Assembly: GCF_003590875.1 (NCBI RefSeq)
Contig: NZ_QYUN01000002.1
Coordinates: 124,001 to 188,000 of the forward strand
Length of the DNA: 64,000 nucleotides
Direction of reading: 5' to 3'
Origin: Noviherbaspirillum cavernae
GTDB lineage: Bacteria; Pseudomonadota; Gammaproteobacteria; Burkholderiales; Burkholderiaceae_D
Below the pieces are notes generated by a model that did not search any database, was not told where the DNA came from, and was given only the letters and a program-made list of their open reading frames with translations. Made by a program: the position numbers and the translations under genes. Positions 34,337 through 41,969 of this stretch are shown here, piece after piece (position 1 is the stretch's first letter; the number at the start of each line of letters is the position of its first letter).

Positions 34337-34635
34337 AAAGCCGGCAGGGATAGGGCTTGCCACACAGCGTACGGAAATTCATCGCGGGCAAATGTTCATG
34401 ACGAGCTATCCTTCATGAAGACCGCGCCGCCCGCAACTTCTCCTCTGTAATTCTTTCACGCTCGCGGCACGCCGCTCCATCATTTTTTCTCCATGCCGCT
34501 CCCGATCGGGGAACCAAAGCGGCATTGCGCGTTTCTCTCTCTCATCGCAGTCTCCGGCATGCATGTTGCACTTGTGTGTCACCGGATGAAGCAAGAAGAT
34601 GGCGCTCGCCATCGCAGTCGCAAAGGAGAACCCTC

Positions 34636-35361
34636 ATGTTGAATCGTGAATATTTCCCGCACGTGTTCGGCGCCGCCACGCTGGTCCTTGTCTTCGGCGC
34701 GGCCTCCGTGCATCCGCAGCCCGCGCCGCCGAATGCGGCAGGAGCCACCAAGTCGCAGGGCTCGACCGTGCAAGGCACATTCGGCGCACAGCCGTGGACG
34801 GATACCAGCGGCACCTCGGCGAGCGGTGCGTCCGCCGCCGGAACCGGCGCAAGTGGTACTGATGCGGCTGCCGGCAAACTGGGCAAGGCCGACCGCGAGC
34901 TGATGCGCGCGATGGCGCATGTCAACCTCGCGGAAATCGAGGCCGGAAAAATGGCGCAGAGCAAATCGAAGAATCAGCAGATTCTTCGTTACTCGCAGCA
35001 AATGATCGACGATCACACCAAGGCTCAGGGCGAATTGCAGAGCCTGGCCGACGCCAAGGGCATGAATCTGCCGAGTGCGCCTGACAAGAAGCGGCAGGAC
35101 ATGCTGAAGAAACTGGGCGCGCTGTCGGGTGCGGCATTCGACAGCGCCTACATGGCGCAGGGCGGCGTGAATTCTCACAAGGAAAGTCATGAGATGCTGC
35201 AGGCCGCGCAAACCCGCGCCACCGATCCCGAACTGAAGGCGCTGGCCGGGAAGGCGTTGCCGACCGTGGATCAGCACCTGAAGATGGCGCAGGATGTGAA
35301 AAGCGGCAAGGGCGGTGGCGCTACGGTTTCTGGCGCATCCGGCAGCTCGGGCGTGCAATGA
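34636..35361 (+). CDS. DUF4142-family exported protein
   Basis: 241 aa. The N-terminus has a hydrophobic segment (AATLVLVFGAASVHPQ) consistent with export, then a Gly/Ser/Thr/Ala-rich linker to about residue 85. The DUF4142 domain (~88-220) is a ferritin-like helical bundle: MRAMAHVNLAEIEAGKMAQSKSKNQQILRYSQQMIDDHTKAQ. AAAGGAGAA precedes the ATG. DUF4142 proteins are often stress-induced and periplasmic, with no firm function. The next gene, also a four-helix protein, is 55 bases downstream and may be co-transcribed. Confidence 0.82.
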   Translation: MLNREYFPHVFGAATLVLVFGAASVHPQPAPPNAAGATKSQGSTVQGTFGAQPWTDTSGTSASGASAAGTGASGTDAAAGKLGKADRELMRAMAHVNLAEIEAGKMAQSKSKNQQILRYSQQMIDDHTKAQGELQSLADAKGMNLPSAPDKKRQDMLKKLGALSGAAFDSAYMAQGGVNSHKESHEMLQAAQTRATDPELKALAGKALPTVDQHLKMAQDVKSGKGGGATVSGASGSSGVQ

Positions 35362-35416
35362 TCGGATGCATGGGCATGGCATCAATGCATGACGTCGCGT
35401 TGGCAAGGAGCAATCC

Positions 35417-35866
35417 ATGGATAACGATGAAATCGCTGCCGTACTGAACGACCTGATCGAAACCTGCAAGGATGGCGAGGCCGGTTTCCGGACCTGCGCC
35501 GACGACGTGAACGCGCAGCAGCTCAAGATCTTCCTGCAAAACCGCGCGCAAAGCTGTGCGTCGGCCGCCGAGGATTTGCAGCAACTGGTGCGTACCTTCG
35601 GCCGCGTTCCGGAAACGCGGGGTGGGCTGGGCGGCGTATTGCATCGCCGCTGGATCGATGTCAAATCGCTGCTCACGAGCCACGACGCGGCACCGGTGCT
35701 GGAAGAGTGCGAACGCGGTGAAGATGTGGCCGAGCAGAATTACCGCAATGCGCTGGAAAAGAAGCTGCCGCCCGACGTGCGCGCCATCGTCGAGCGTCAG
35801 TATCAGGGCGTGCTGCGCAATCGCGAGCAGGTCAGAAAACTGCACGAGCAGTATCGGACCGCTTGA
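35417..35866 (+). CDS. PA2169/DUF2383-family four-helix-bundle protein
   Basis: 149 aa, cytoplasmic. NDLIETCKDGEAGFRTCADDV near the N-terminus and ECERGEDVAEQNYRNALEKKLPPDVRAIVERQYQGV in the second half match the PA2169-type family, a ferritin-like bundle with no known activity. AAGGAG sits 8 bases before the ATG. Such genes are commonly associated with general stress loci, in keeping with the preceding DUF4142 gene. Followed by a strong hairpin. Confidence 0.82.
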   Translation: MDNDEIAAVLNDLIETCKDGEAGFRTCADDVNAQQLKIFLQNRAQSCASAAEDLQQLVRTFGRVPETRGGLGGVLHRRWIDVKSLLTSHDAAPVLEECERGEDVAEQNYRNALEKKLPPDVRAIVERQYQGVLRNREQVRKLHEQYRTA

Positions 35867-35914
35867 GTTTGTGCGACCACTTCGGGGAATGGCTTGCGAG
35901 TAAAATAGCGCCTT

Positions 35915-35946
35915 GCCCGTTGCCGCATATCCTTGCGGCAACGGGC
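35915..35946 (+). terminator. Strong 12-bp hairpin
   Basis: Perfect arms GCCCGTTGCCGC (35915-35926) and GCGGCAACGGGC (35935-35946) with an 8-base loop, followed by TTCC. It lies between the PA2169-like gene and the oxidoreductase gene; probably terminates the former. Confidence 0.55.
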
Positions 35947-36007
35947 TTCCGCTCCACAGCGCCCTTGCCTTGCCGGCAAGCACGCCATTCAAGCCTCACC
36001 CGGAACC

Positions 36008-37660
36008 ATGCTGCGACTGACCCAAGTACACCTCCCGCTCGACCACGCCGACTCTGCGATCACGGATGCCATCCTCGCACGATTGCAGATCGGACAAGAC
36101 CGGCTGATCGATTACACCATTTTTCGCCGCGGCTACGATGCGCGCAAGCGCAGCGCGATCACGCTGGTGTACACGCTCGATGTGAACGTGAAGGACGAGG
36201 CGGCGCTGTTGCTGAAATTCAAGGGCGTGCCGGATATTGTCGTCGCGCCGGACACCACGTACCAATTCGTCACGCAGGCGCCGGCCGCGCTTGTCGATGC
36301 GGCGCGCCGACCGGTCGTGATCGGCACCGGGCCGTGCGGCATTTTTGCCGGATTGATTCTGGCGCAGATGGGCTTTCGCCCCATCATTCTCGAACGCGGC
36401 AAGGCCGTGCGCGAACGCACCAAGGATACCTGGGACCTGTGGCGCAAGCGCGAACTGCATCCGGAATCGAACGTGCAGTTCGGTGAAGGCGGCGCCGGCA
36501 CTTTTTCCGACGGCAAGCTGCACAGCCAGATCAAGGACCCGAAGCATTACGGCCGCAAGGTGCTGACCGAATTCGTGAAGGCCTATGCGCCGCCGGAAAT
36601 CCTCTACGTCAGCAAGCCGCACATCGGTACCTTTCGCCTCGTCAAGATGCTGCAGGAAATGCGCGCGACGATCGAATCGCTGGGCGGCGAATTCCGCTTC
36701 CAGAGCAAGGTGGTCGATCTCGACATCGACAAGGAGCAAGTTCGCGGCGTGGTACTGGCCGGCGGCGAAACCATCGCGACCGATCACGTGGTGCTCGCGG
36801 TCGGCCACAGCGCGCGCGACACGTTTCAAATGCTGTACGAGCGCGGCGTCTACCTCGAAGCCAAGCCCTTCTCGATCGGCTTTCGCGCCGAGCATCCGCA
36901 GTCGCTGATCGACCGCGCGCGCTTCGGCAACTTCGCCGGCCATCCTCTGCTCGGTGCGGCCGATTACAAGCTGGTGCATCACGCGAAGAACGGCCGCTCG
37001 GTGTACAGCTTCTGCATGTGCCCCGGCGGCACCGTGGTGGCCGCGACCTCGGAGCCGGGGCGCGTGGTCACCAACGGCATGAGCCAGTATTCGCGCAACG
37101 AGCGCAACGCCAACAGCGGCATCGTGGTCGGCATCACGCCCGACGACTATCCGGGCCATCCGCTGGCCGGCATCGCCTTCCAGCGCGAGCTGGAGTCGCG
37201 CGCCTACGTACTGGGCGGCAGCAACTACGATGCGCCGGGCCAGCTCGTCGGCGACTTCATCGCGGGCACGGCCTCCACCGAATTCGGTTCCGTGCAGCCC
37301 TCGTACAAGCCGGGTGTGCGCCTGGGCGATCTCGGCCCCAGCCTGCCCGAATATGCGATCGAGGCGATCCGCGAAGCGCTGCCGGCATTCGACCGCCAGA
37401 TCAAGGGCTATGCGATGCGCGACGCGGTGCTGACCGGCGTCGAGACGCGCACCTCGTCGCCGGTGCGCATCAAGCGCCAAGACAACTTCCAGAGCATGAA
37501 CACGAAAGGCCTGTTCCCCGCGGGAGAGGGCGCGGGCTACGCCGGCGGCATCCTGTCCGCCGCGGTCGACGGCATCAAGGTCGCCGAAGCGGTCGCCTTG
37601 AGCATGACCGGCAGCACCGACGCGCACGGCGGCGCGCATGCCGGACCGCAAACCTATTGA
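36008..37660 (+). CDS. FAD-dependent oxidoreductase (COG2509-type)
   Basis: 550 aa. The N-terminal ~95 residues form a small alpha/beta domain typical of this family. Then comes a FAD-binding Rossmann motif, VVIGTGPCGIFAGLILAQMGFRPIILERG (residues ~100-130), GEGGAGTFSDGKL, and the C-terminal FAD motif GLFPAGEGAGYAGGILSAAVDGIKVAEA. The Cys-containing GTGPCG motif and the overall order match the widely conserved, poorly characterised COG2509 dehydrogenases. The start at 36008 agrees with the family N-terminus (MLRLTQVHLPLDH), with a weak ribosome site. Substrate unknown. Confidence 0.85.
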   Translation: MLRLTQVHLPLDHADSAITDAILARLQIGQDRLIDYTIFRRGYDARKRSAITLVYTLDVNVKDEAALLLKFKGVPDIVVAPDTTYQFVTQAPAALVDAARRPVVIGTGPCGIFAGLILAQMGFRPIILERGKAVRERTKDTWDLWRKRELHPESNVQFGEGGAGTFSDGKLHSQIKDPKHYGRKVLTEFVKAYAPPEILYVSKPHIGTFRLVKMLQEMRATIESLGGEFRFQSKVVDLDIDKEQVRGVVLAGGETIATDHVVLAVGHSARDTFQMLYERGVYLEAKPFSIGFRAEHPQSLIDRARFGNFAGHPLLGAADYKLVHHAKNGRSVYSFCMCPGGTVVAATSEPGRVVTNGMSQYSRNERNANSGIVVGITPDDYPGHPLAGIAFQRELESRAYVLGGSNYDAPGQLVGDFIAGTASTEFGSVQPSYKPGVRLGDLGPSLPEYAIEAIREALPAFDRQIKGYAMRDAVLTGVETRTSSPVRIKRQDNFQSMNTKGLFPAGEGAGYAGGILSAAVDGIKVAEAVALSMTGSTDAHGGAHAGPQTY

Positions 37661-37871
37661 TTCGAGGAAGGCATCCTGCGCATGGATGAGCGGGATGCAT
37701 GGAGGGTGGCGCGGATCAAGACGATGACCAATCTCGATGAGGCTCGCCGCAACATTTTCCGGTCGCCGGTCGTCATTGTAGCGATCACCAGGACGGACAG
37801 GTCAGGACGGTCCGATGGATCAAATGTGGTCCAGGCAATCCGTCACACCTGCTGTCAATACCCGGCTGTGG

Positions 37872-39191
37872 TCACGACTGATTCCTGGGTTCATATTGCG
37901 CCCATAGCGTCGCTCCACCTTTCGGGTCTTCGATCAAGCTGCCGTCTGTCGGATCGCACAAGTAGCCTTTTTGCCAAGGCGGGCACACCTGCTCTCCCCC
38001 AAACCAGAAATGTACGTGCTGCTGAACCTGGGAATCATCTCGATTCCTGTATATCCACCGCAATTCGGCACCAGTCAAGGCACGATTCTTCACCTCCCTC
38101 GCATCGCCCTGACTCGATCGATCCCCGTTTTTTCCGCGGTGGTTTTTGAGAACAACGGATTGCATGTCCAGCCCGTCGAGAACGAAATGAACATGCTTGT
38201 GCGCCACCTTTGTAGCCCAATGCAAACCGCCTTTCACTTTGCGACGAACGGCTTCATTGGTGTCCGCGCCGTCTACTGCTGACTTGTACTTTTCATGATT
38301 CGTCAGGGCTTTTATGAAATTGGCCTCATCAGAAGGGACCCAGGCCTTTCTTTTTTCGACCGACAGGACACGATAGTCGTCTATTCGTTCTGAACGAGGT
38401 CCCTCTCCTTTCTCTGGCTTGAATGGGCCCTGATCGATGTACCACTTCCGACCTACCCCAAACTCGCCTTTCTCGATTCCATAAACCAGATCACCGGGTT
38501 GGAATTTCCGCTCTTGCCATCCGCCGTTGTCGGCCATGACCGGGGCGGCGCCAGCAACGAGATGATGATGTGCGGTACTTGAGGCTTCTGGCTCGCTTGC
38601 TGCACTCTCGCCATGCGATCCCCACGTCAGGATGTTGAATCGCGTAGCGTCCGTTTTCTTGTTGAGAAGACGCCTGGATAAGGTGTGATTGCTTGCGGTA
38701 CGCTCGCGCTCTTCGCGCTCTTGCTTCAGTTGCTTGCCGATCCGTGGCCGTTGCGCCTGCCTTTTATGTGATTCAAAGCTTCGCATGCTGGAAAGTGACT
38801 TGTGATGACTTGATCTCGTTTCGGATTGTGAACCGTCCTGCTGTTCCGCCAGCGTGTTCTGCGCGTCTGTCTCAGATGTTGAAGGCAATGCGGGAAGAGG
38901 CTTGCCTTGAAACAATGCCATATCGATTTGACCAACTCCTGCCGCCATTGCTTCAGGCTGTTCTGCAGGTATTGGTGGCAGATCTTTTTCAAGACCCTTG
39001 TCAGGATCCTTGTTGCGGTTTCTCTTGTGCCGGGAGAAAAGCCATGCGGCAGAGCCCTGTGAATTTGCCCGCCTTTCAGGCGCGGCATTCGGCAGAGCCG
39101 CCGTATCGTGAGCGGCAGTGCGTTCGGGAGTTCTTCGATGAGTCTGCGAAATTTGAAGGTTGAACCCAATCCCTAGAAGCGATATGCGCAT
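37872..39191 (-). CDS. Unrecognised protein, candidate secreted effector or toxin
   Basis: 439 aa with no recognised domain. No Sec signal is seen; the N-terminus (MRISLLGIGFNLQISQTHRR) is followed by a ~190-residue, Ser/Gln/Arg/Lys-rich region that looks disordered. The C-terminal half (about 205-439) appears folded, with AHKHVHFVLDGLDMQSVVLKNH, ELRWIYRNRDD and HVHFWFGGEQVCPPWQKG. GC content is visibly lower than in the neighbours, and the gene stands alone with ~210 bases of empty DNA downstream. This layout resembles type III effectors of plant- or host-associated betaproteobacteria, but no secretion locus is in the window. No immunity gene is adjacent. Confidence 0.6.
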   Translation of the reverse strand: MRISLLGIGFNLQISQTHRRTPERTAAHDTAALPNAAPERRANSQGSAAWLFSRHKRNRNKDPDKGLEKDLPPIPAEQPEAMAAGVGQIDMALFQGKPLPALPSTSETDAQNTLAEQQDGSQSETRSSHHKSLSSMRSFESHKRQAQRPRIGKQLKQEREERERTASNHTLSRRLLNKKTDATRFNILTWGSHGESAASEPEASSTAHHHLVAGAAPVMADNGGWQERKFQPGDLVYGIEKGEFGVGRKWYIDQGPFKPEKGEGPRSERIDDYRVLSVEKRKAWVPSDEANFIKALTNHEKYKSAVDGADTNEAVRRKVKGGLHWATKVAHKHVHFVLDGLDMQSVVLKNHRGKNGDRSSQGDAREVKNRALTGAELRWIYRNRDDSQVQQHVHFWFGGEQVCPPWQKGYLCDPTDGSLIEDPKGGATLWAQYEPRNQS

Positions 39192-39265
39192 TTGTATTTA
39201 CCAAAGGTTGCGAAAAAGGATCACTACACCCTGTGTAGGTGGCCAAATAAAGCAAAGGGTTCCAT

Positions 39266-39637
39266 TCAAACAATTCCCAGCAACACATTGCGCAAGGCGA
39301 CCGCATCGTTGTGCGCTTCGTCATGGGCGGCATAGATGAGCGTAATCCGGCTCTGCCTCGCCATGTTCCGCAATCGGTCGAGCTGCTCGCCGTGTTGCCG
39401 CAATTCCTCCGCATAGCGGCTGCAGAACTCCTGCCAGCGCGCCGGATCGTGACCGAACCACTTGCGCAGTTCGGTGCTGGGTGCCAGTTCCTTGAACCAT
39501 TGATCGAGCGCCGCCGCCTCCTTCGATATGCCGCGCGGCCACAGCCGGTCCACCAGCACGCGGATGCCGTCGTCCGCCTCGACCGGGGCATAAGCGCGCT
39601 TCAACTTGATGTTGCCAACCGGAATTCGCGTGTGCAT
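39266..39637 (-). CDS. DUF488-family protein (YeaO-like)
   Basis: 123 aa. The family signature GIRVLVDRLWPRGISKEAAALDQWFKELAPSTELRKWFGHDPARWQEF is complete, and the C-terminus has TLIYAAHDEAHNDAVALRNVL. The start at 39637 (MHTRIPVGNIKLKRAY) matches relatives and has GAGG upstream. The biochemical role is unknown. It is separated from the effector-like gene by 74 bases but differs in composition, so it is probably not part of that acquisition. Confidence 0.88.
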   Translation of the reverse strand: MHTRIPVGNIKLKRAYAPVEADDGIRVLVDRLWPRGISKEAAALDQWFKELAPSTELRKWFGHDPARWQEFCSRYAEELRQHGEQLDRLRNMARQSRITLIYAAHDEAHNDAVALRNVLLGIV

Positions 39638-39804
39638 CGTCGCCACCTCGTCATGTGCCTGTCGTCGAATGGGACTCGCGATCCCTTGCTTTTGTTCGGC
39701 ATGGTCGGGCCGCCGGCACGCTATGATCGATTGCGTCACCGCCGCGGGCGGTGCATATTGCCGAGCGACACCCGCAGGCGGGCCGTAGAGGAGGCATCGA
39801 CATC

Positions 39805-40149
39805 ATGGGCAATTCCGACGACACCAATCCTGTTGCCGACCAACCGCGCAAGCCGCTTCCCCAGGGATATCGGCAGGGGCTCATCACGGCGATCACGGTC
39901 CTGCTCGGTTTTTCACTGGGCTTCTTCCGCTTCTGGGGCTTCGAGGCACCGGGCATGTGGACGTGGCGCTCCATCATTCCGGCCACGGCGCTGATGGTGG
40001 CCGTGATGCTGCAAACCATCGCCTTGTATCGCGCCTTGCGTCTCGAGGATGACGAGGAACGCGAATATCGCAAGACCGTCGCATGGTTCATCGCCTCCGC
40101 CGTGGCGCTGGTGGCCGGATTGATATTGGCGGCGCTGGAAATCGCCTGA
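39805..40149 (+). CDS. Small membrane protein of unknown function
   Basis: 114 aa. After a ~30-residue polar N-terminus there are three hydrophobic segments (LITAITVLLGFSLGFFRFWGF; IIPATALMVAVMLQTIALY; WFIASAVALVAGLILAALEI), the middle pair separated by a charged RLEDDEEREYRKT loop. AGAGGAGG precedes the ATG at 39805. I do not recognise the family. It is followed by another small membrane-protein gene 64 bases downstream. Confidence 0.65.
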   Translation: MGNSDDTNPVADQPRKPLPQGYRQGLITAITVLLGFSLGFFRFWGFEAPGMWTWRSIIPATALMVAVMLQTIALYRALRLEDDEEREYRKTVAWFIASAVALVAGLILAALEIA

Positions 40150-40213
40150 ATCGAAGCGGAGCGTCAACTGCTATGATCGTTCTCCATTCGAACAAGGAGA
40201 TGCTCCACCGAGC

Positions 40214-40516
40214 GTGTTTTCAATGCCGCACCATCTGCTTCTGTCCGTCGTGATCATGCTTTACCTGGCCGCCAGTGCTGCCGCATTCATTGCCTATGCA
40301 CTGGACAAGTCGGCGGCGAGAAACGGCCGCCGGCGAATACGGGAAAACACGCTGCACCTGTTTGCCATCCTGGGCGGCTGGCCGGGCGCGCTGATCGCGC
40401 AGCGGCTCTTGCGTCACAAGTCGCGCAAACCGTCTTTTCAAACTGCCTTCCGGGCGACCGTCATGCTCAATTGCGGTGCGCTCGGCGGGTTCCTGTACGC
40501 AGCCGGCACCCTGTGA
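40214..40516 (+). CDS. DUF1294-family membrane protein
   Basis: About 100 aa. Two hydrophobic segments (LLLSVVIMLYLAASAAAFIAYALDKSAA and the C-terminal MLNCGALGGFLYAAGTL) flank the diagnostic RIRENTLHLFAILGGWPGALIAQRLLRHKSRKPSFQTAF of DUF1294. Function unknown. The start is either the GTG at 40214 or the ATG at 40223; an AAGGAGA lies unusually far upstream (40193-40199). Confidence 0.82.
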   Translation: MFSMPHHLLLSVVIMLYLAASAAAFIAYALDKSAARNGRRRIRENTLHLFAILGGWPGALIAQRLLRHKSRKPSFQTAFRATVMLNCGALGGFLYAAGTL

Positions 40517-40549
40517 AGGCGCGCCGCATTCACCGTCGAAAGGAAGCGC

Positions 40550-41161
40550 ATGGTCAAGGTGTATGGCGATATTCAATCCGGGAATTGCTACAAGATCAAA
40601 TTGCTGATGTCCCTGCTCGGCATCGCGCATGAATGGATTCACGTCGACATCCTGAACAAGGAAACGAAGGCGGACACCTTCCTCGCGATGAATCCGAACG
40701 CGAAGATTCCCGTTCTTGAAATAGAGCGCGGCACCCATCTCTGGGAGTCGAACGCGATCCTGAACTATCTCGCCGAAGGCACGGTCTTCCTGCCGGATGA
40801 CAGATTGCAGCGGGCGCGCGTGCTGCAGTGGCAGTTCTTCGAGCAATACAGCCACGAACCCTATGTGGCCGTCGCGCGCTTCATCGCGAAGTATCTTGGT
40901 TTGCCGGAGGCGCGGCGGGCGGAATTCCTGTCGAAGCAGGAAGGCGGCCACAAGGCGCTGCGCGTGATGGAAACGCAGTTGCGGCAGACGCCGTATCTGA
41001 CCGGCGATCAATACACCATCGCCGATGTCTCGCTGTATGCCTACACGCATGTGGCCGACGAAGGCGGCTTCGACCTTTCGCTGTATCCGGCCATCTCGCG
41101 CTGGCTCGCGCGCATCGCGGACCAGCCGCGGCATGTGACGATCGCACAACTGACGGCGTGA
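40550..41161 (+). CDS. Glutathione S-transferase family protein
   Basis: 203 aa. Thioredoxin-like N-domain beginning KVYGDIQSGNCYKIKLLMSLLGI, with NPNAKIPVLEIERGTHLWESNAILNYLAEGT providing the cis-Pro loop and the glutathione gamma-glutamyl site (ES). The C-terminal helices contain YTIADVSLYAYTHVADEGGFDL. It is not close to the two GstA-like proteins in the window and is a different subclass. AAAGGAAG precedes the ATG. Ends 7 bases before the DUF924 gene, so the two are likely co-transcribed. Confidence 0.85.
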   Translation: MVKVYGDIQSGNCYKIKLLMSLLGIAHEWIHVDILNKETKADTFLAMNPNAKIPVLEIERGTHLWESNAILNYLAEGTVFLPDDRLQRARVLQWQFFEQYSHEPYVAVARFIAKYLGLPEARRAEFLSKQEGGHKALRVMETQLRQTPYLTGDQYTIADVSLYAYTHVADEGGFDLSLYPAISRWLARIADQPRHVTIAQLTA

Positions 41162-41168
41162 GGACGCG

Positions 41169-41768
41169 ATGGAAACCGAAAGCACCATCAGGGAATTCTG
41201 GTTCGGCTCGCAGGCCGACGACAGCGCGGTGGCCAGCGAGCGTGCCGCGCTCTGGTGGTCGAAGAATCCGGATGTGGACGCGGCGATCCGCCAGCGCTTC
41301 GCAGCACTGGCGGCAAGGGCGGCCAGCCGCGAGCTGGACGCATGGAACGCGACGCCACACGGCACTCTGGCGCTGATCCTGCTGACCGACCAGTTCCCGC
41401 GCAACATACATCGCGACACGCCGCAGGCGTTCGCCTCCGATCCGCTCGCGCGCGCATGGTGCAGCCTCGGTCTGGGGCGCGGCGATGACCTGCAACTGCG
41501 CCCGATCGAGCGCGTGTTCTTCTATCTGCCGCTCGAACATTCCGAATCGCTCGACGATCAGGAGCGTTCGGTCGCGCTGTTCGAGCGACTGGCGGCGAAC
41601 GTCGCGGCGGAACAGCGCCCGGCGTTTGACGGCTTCCTCGACTATGCGCGGCGGCATCGGGACATCATTGCGCGCTTCGGCCGCTTCCCGCACCGCAACC
41701 GCATCCTCGGACGGACGACATCGATGGCAGAGACCGCCTTCCTGACGGAAAAGGGCTCGTCGTTCTAG
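41169..41768 (+). CDS. DUF924-family protein
   Basis: 199 aa. Signature: IREFWFGSQ at the start, WWSKNPDVDAAIRQRFAALAARA, ALILLTDQFPRNIHRDTPQAFASDPLA, FFYLPLEHSESLDDQERSVALFERL and FGRFPHRNRILGR. All match DUF924, an all-helical TPR-like family of unknown role. The last codons GSSF-TAG coincide with the start of a 161-bp repeat: the stop TAG forms the first three bases of the element, suggesting the insertion used the TA of the original stop. Confidence 0.88.
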   Translation: METESTIREFWFGSQADDSAVASERAALWWSKNPDVDAAIRQRFAALAARAASRELDAWNATPHGTLALILLTDQFPRNIHRDTPQAFASDPLARAWCSLGLGRGDDLQLRPIERVFFYLPLEHSESLDDQERSVALFERLAANVAAEQRPAFDGFLDYARRHRDIIARFGRFPHRNRILGRTTSMAETAFLTEKGSSF

Positions 41769-41926
41769 TGTCCTGAGTTGGAAATTCGTTGCAAATAAAA
41801 GTGATGAAATCGCGACGAGACAAGGAAAAAAGCGCAGCAAGGCCGAGGCCTTGCGAGCATTTTTGACGCGGTATCGGTGCGATTCTCGTCATCTTTTATG
41901 CAGCGAATTTCGAACTCAGGACACTA
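41766..41926 (+). mobile_element. 161-bp inverted-repeat element, copy A
   Basis: Ends TAGTGTCCTGAGTT and AACTCAGGACACTA, with terminal inverted repeats matching 22 of 23 bases. If TA is the target duplication, it is present intact at both ends here. The arms continue as a long imperfect palindrome, and the centre has GCAAGGCC-GA-GGCCTTGC (41837-41854) with T-runs beyond it on both strands, so it can act as a bidirectional terminator. No protein need be encoded; the apparent short reading frame on the minus strand occurs in every copy. Copies B and C are at 45721 and 54973. Confidence 0.8.
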
Positions 41927-41969
41927 ATGTCCGTTTCGGGACGACACGCAGGGTGCGCATGCCGGCCGT

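Noticed and set aside
38693..39163. Plus-strand frame opposite the effector-like gene
   Set aside because: No ribosome site or recognisable domain; the minus-strand 439-codon frame is longer and has a consistent protein-like composition.
41665..41892. Short proteins read from the 161-bp elements (MTRIAPIPRQKC... type)
   Set aside because: The same frame appears in all three copies because the DNA is repeated; there is no ribosome site and it runs through the terminator hairpin and ends in the inverted repeat.
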